Source: Desulfomonile tiedjei DSM 6799 (GTDB taxonomy: Bacteria > Desulfobacterota > Desulfomonilia > Desulfomonilales > Desulfomonilaceae). Taken from it: a stretch of 64,000 bases of DNA. The translations under genes and the position numbers were made by a program. The notes under the pieces are model-generated. The model made no database searches. It had not been told where the DNA came from and was given only the letters and a program-made list of their open reading frames with translations. Shown here one piece after another: positions 63,228 through 64,000 of this stretch. Location: positions 1,240,001-1,304,000 of the forward strand of contig NC_018025.1 of assembly GCF_000266945.1 (NCBI RefSeq). Direction: 5' to 3'. Numbering within the stretch: the stretch's first letter is position 1; every line of letters starts with the position of its first letter.

Positions 63228-64000
63228 ATGCATATCTCTTTCGATCGAGTGACTCATACCTATAATAAAGATACACAGCTCGAGCTTACGGCTCTGAGTG
63301 GTATTTCCTTCGAACTGCCCTCTCATCGTTCGCTAGGAATCCTTGGGGGCACAGGCTCCGGAAAAACGACCTTGATAAAATTGTTGAACGGACTTCTGTA
63401 TCCCACGAGCGGAAGAATATTGATTGACGGGAAAGATACGAGGGATTACGGTTCGGACCTCGCCTTGAGGGTAGGGGTGGTGTTTCAGCGTCCGGAACGC
63501 CAGTTATTCGAGGATACAGTTTTCAATGACATTTCTTTTGTACTCAGGAGGTTCTCGGGACTTCCTCACTCTGAAATCCGGGAAATTGCGTGGTCGGCCG
63601 GTCGGATGATGGGGTTGAACTTGGATCGTATCGGAGAACGGCATCCCGAATCGCTTTCGGATTCCGAAAAACGGAAAGTCGCCATTGCAGGGATACTGGT
63701 CAATCAACCACACATTCTCGTATTGGACGAGCCTGGAGTCGGCCTGGACCCCGCGGCTGTGTCAGATCTGGTACAATTGCTCGGCACTATGAAAACATCA
63801 GGAGACAGGTCGGTTATCATCGTATCGCATGACATGGGTCCCTTTCTGCCGATTCTCGATACCCTCCTGGTACTGAATCAGGGAAAGCTTTCAGCAATCG
63901 GCACACCGGAAGAGGTTTGTGGAGAGCTCGCTGAAGACCCGGAAATGAGGAACATTTTGCCTCCGATTGCTCTCCTTGTTCATGAACTCCGATTGGCGGG
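63228..64000 (+). CDS. ECF/cobalt-type ABC transporter ATPase (EcfA/CbiO-like), truncated by window end
   Basis: The open frame runs from ATG 63228 through the end of the window (257 codons visible, no stop). It has Walker A GILGGTGSGKTTLIKLL, Q-loop VVFQRPERQLFEDTVFNDI (the RPExQLF wording is typical of energy-coupling-factor ATPases), Walker B ILVLDEPGVGLDP and H-loop IIVSHD. The signature is degenerate: LSDSEKRKVAIA in place of LSGGxxQRVAIA. Such ATPases power vitamin or metal uptake with an EcfT and an S component, presumably encoded beyond the window. The start is eight bases after the cysS stop, so it probably shares that transcript. Confidence 0.88.
   Translation, partial: MHISFDRVTHTYNKDTQLELTALSGISFELPSHRSLGILGGTGSGKTTLIKLLNGLLYPTSGRILIDGKDTRDYGSDLALRVGVVFQRPERQLFEDTVFNDISFVLRRFSGLPHSEIREIAWSAGRMMGLNLDRIGERHPESLSDSEKRKVAIAGILVNQPHILVLDEPGVGLDPAAVSDLVQLLGTMKTSGDRSVIIVSHDMGPFLPILDTLLVLNQGKLSAIGTPEEVCGELAEDPEMRNILPPIALLVHELRLA

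Overview
The window looks like a chromosomal segment of a Gram-negative deltaproteobacterium (Desulfobacterota). The evidence is a TolC-type outer membrane lipoprotein, a PagL-like lipid A deacylase, a sigma-54 response regulator, a LysR resembling the regulators found beside selenium-metabolism genes in sulfate reducers, and a high density of dispersed palindromic intergenic repeats. A Desulfomonile-like organism is my best guess, from memory of such genomes and not from any search. No rRNA, tRNA, CRISPR array, phage or complete insertion sequence was seen.

Layout. 1-16.6 kb: one giant gene (about 4850 codons) for a surface protein with an LEPR-XLL-type N-terminal motif and about 42 Ig-like/cadherin-like domains, followed by a periplasmic adaptor (HlyD/RND type). 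16.9-18.3 kb: a PLP-dependent decarboxylase. 18.5-24.4 kb (minus): a LysR regulator and a four-gene signalling operon (membrane-anchored binding protein, histidine kinase, single-domain response regulator, sigma-54 activator). 24.7-33 kb: PfkB kinase, small unknown protein, PagL-like enzyme, LepA, a CDP-alcohol phosphatidyltransferase with a long extra domain, and a histidine phosphatase. 33-34.8 kb: Hsp20, PhoU-like and UspA-like stress proteins. 35.3-38.4 kb: arginine succinyltransferase and succinylglutamate semialdehyde dehydrogenase plus an unknown protein. 39-45 kb (minus): Ca2+-type P-type ATPase, cytidylate-kinase-like protein and TerC-family protein. 45.2-50.8 kb (minus): TolC-like lipoprotein, PqqD/S2P-metalloprotease/HlyD fusion and GAF-HlyD protein. 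51-56.7 kb: GT-C-like membrane protein, GT2 glycosyltransferase, and a WecD-like/WecE-like pair for an aminodeoxysugar. 57-64 kb: MacB-type permease, alanine dehydrogenase, HtpX-like protease, IspF, CysS and a truncated ECF-type ATPase.

The most interesting theme is the possible link between the giant repeat protein and an export apparatus that has adaptor, outer membrane channel and membrane protease parts but no ABC ATPase in the window. The inference is that the adaptor at 15.6 kb and the three-gene set at 45-51 kb belong to one envelope system, with the neighbouring sugar genes possibly decorating the surface. The second theme is mobile non-coding DNA: at least four repeat families, one about 190 bp with terminal inverted repeats, fill most of the longer intergenic gaps.
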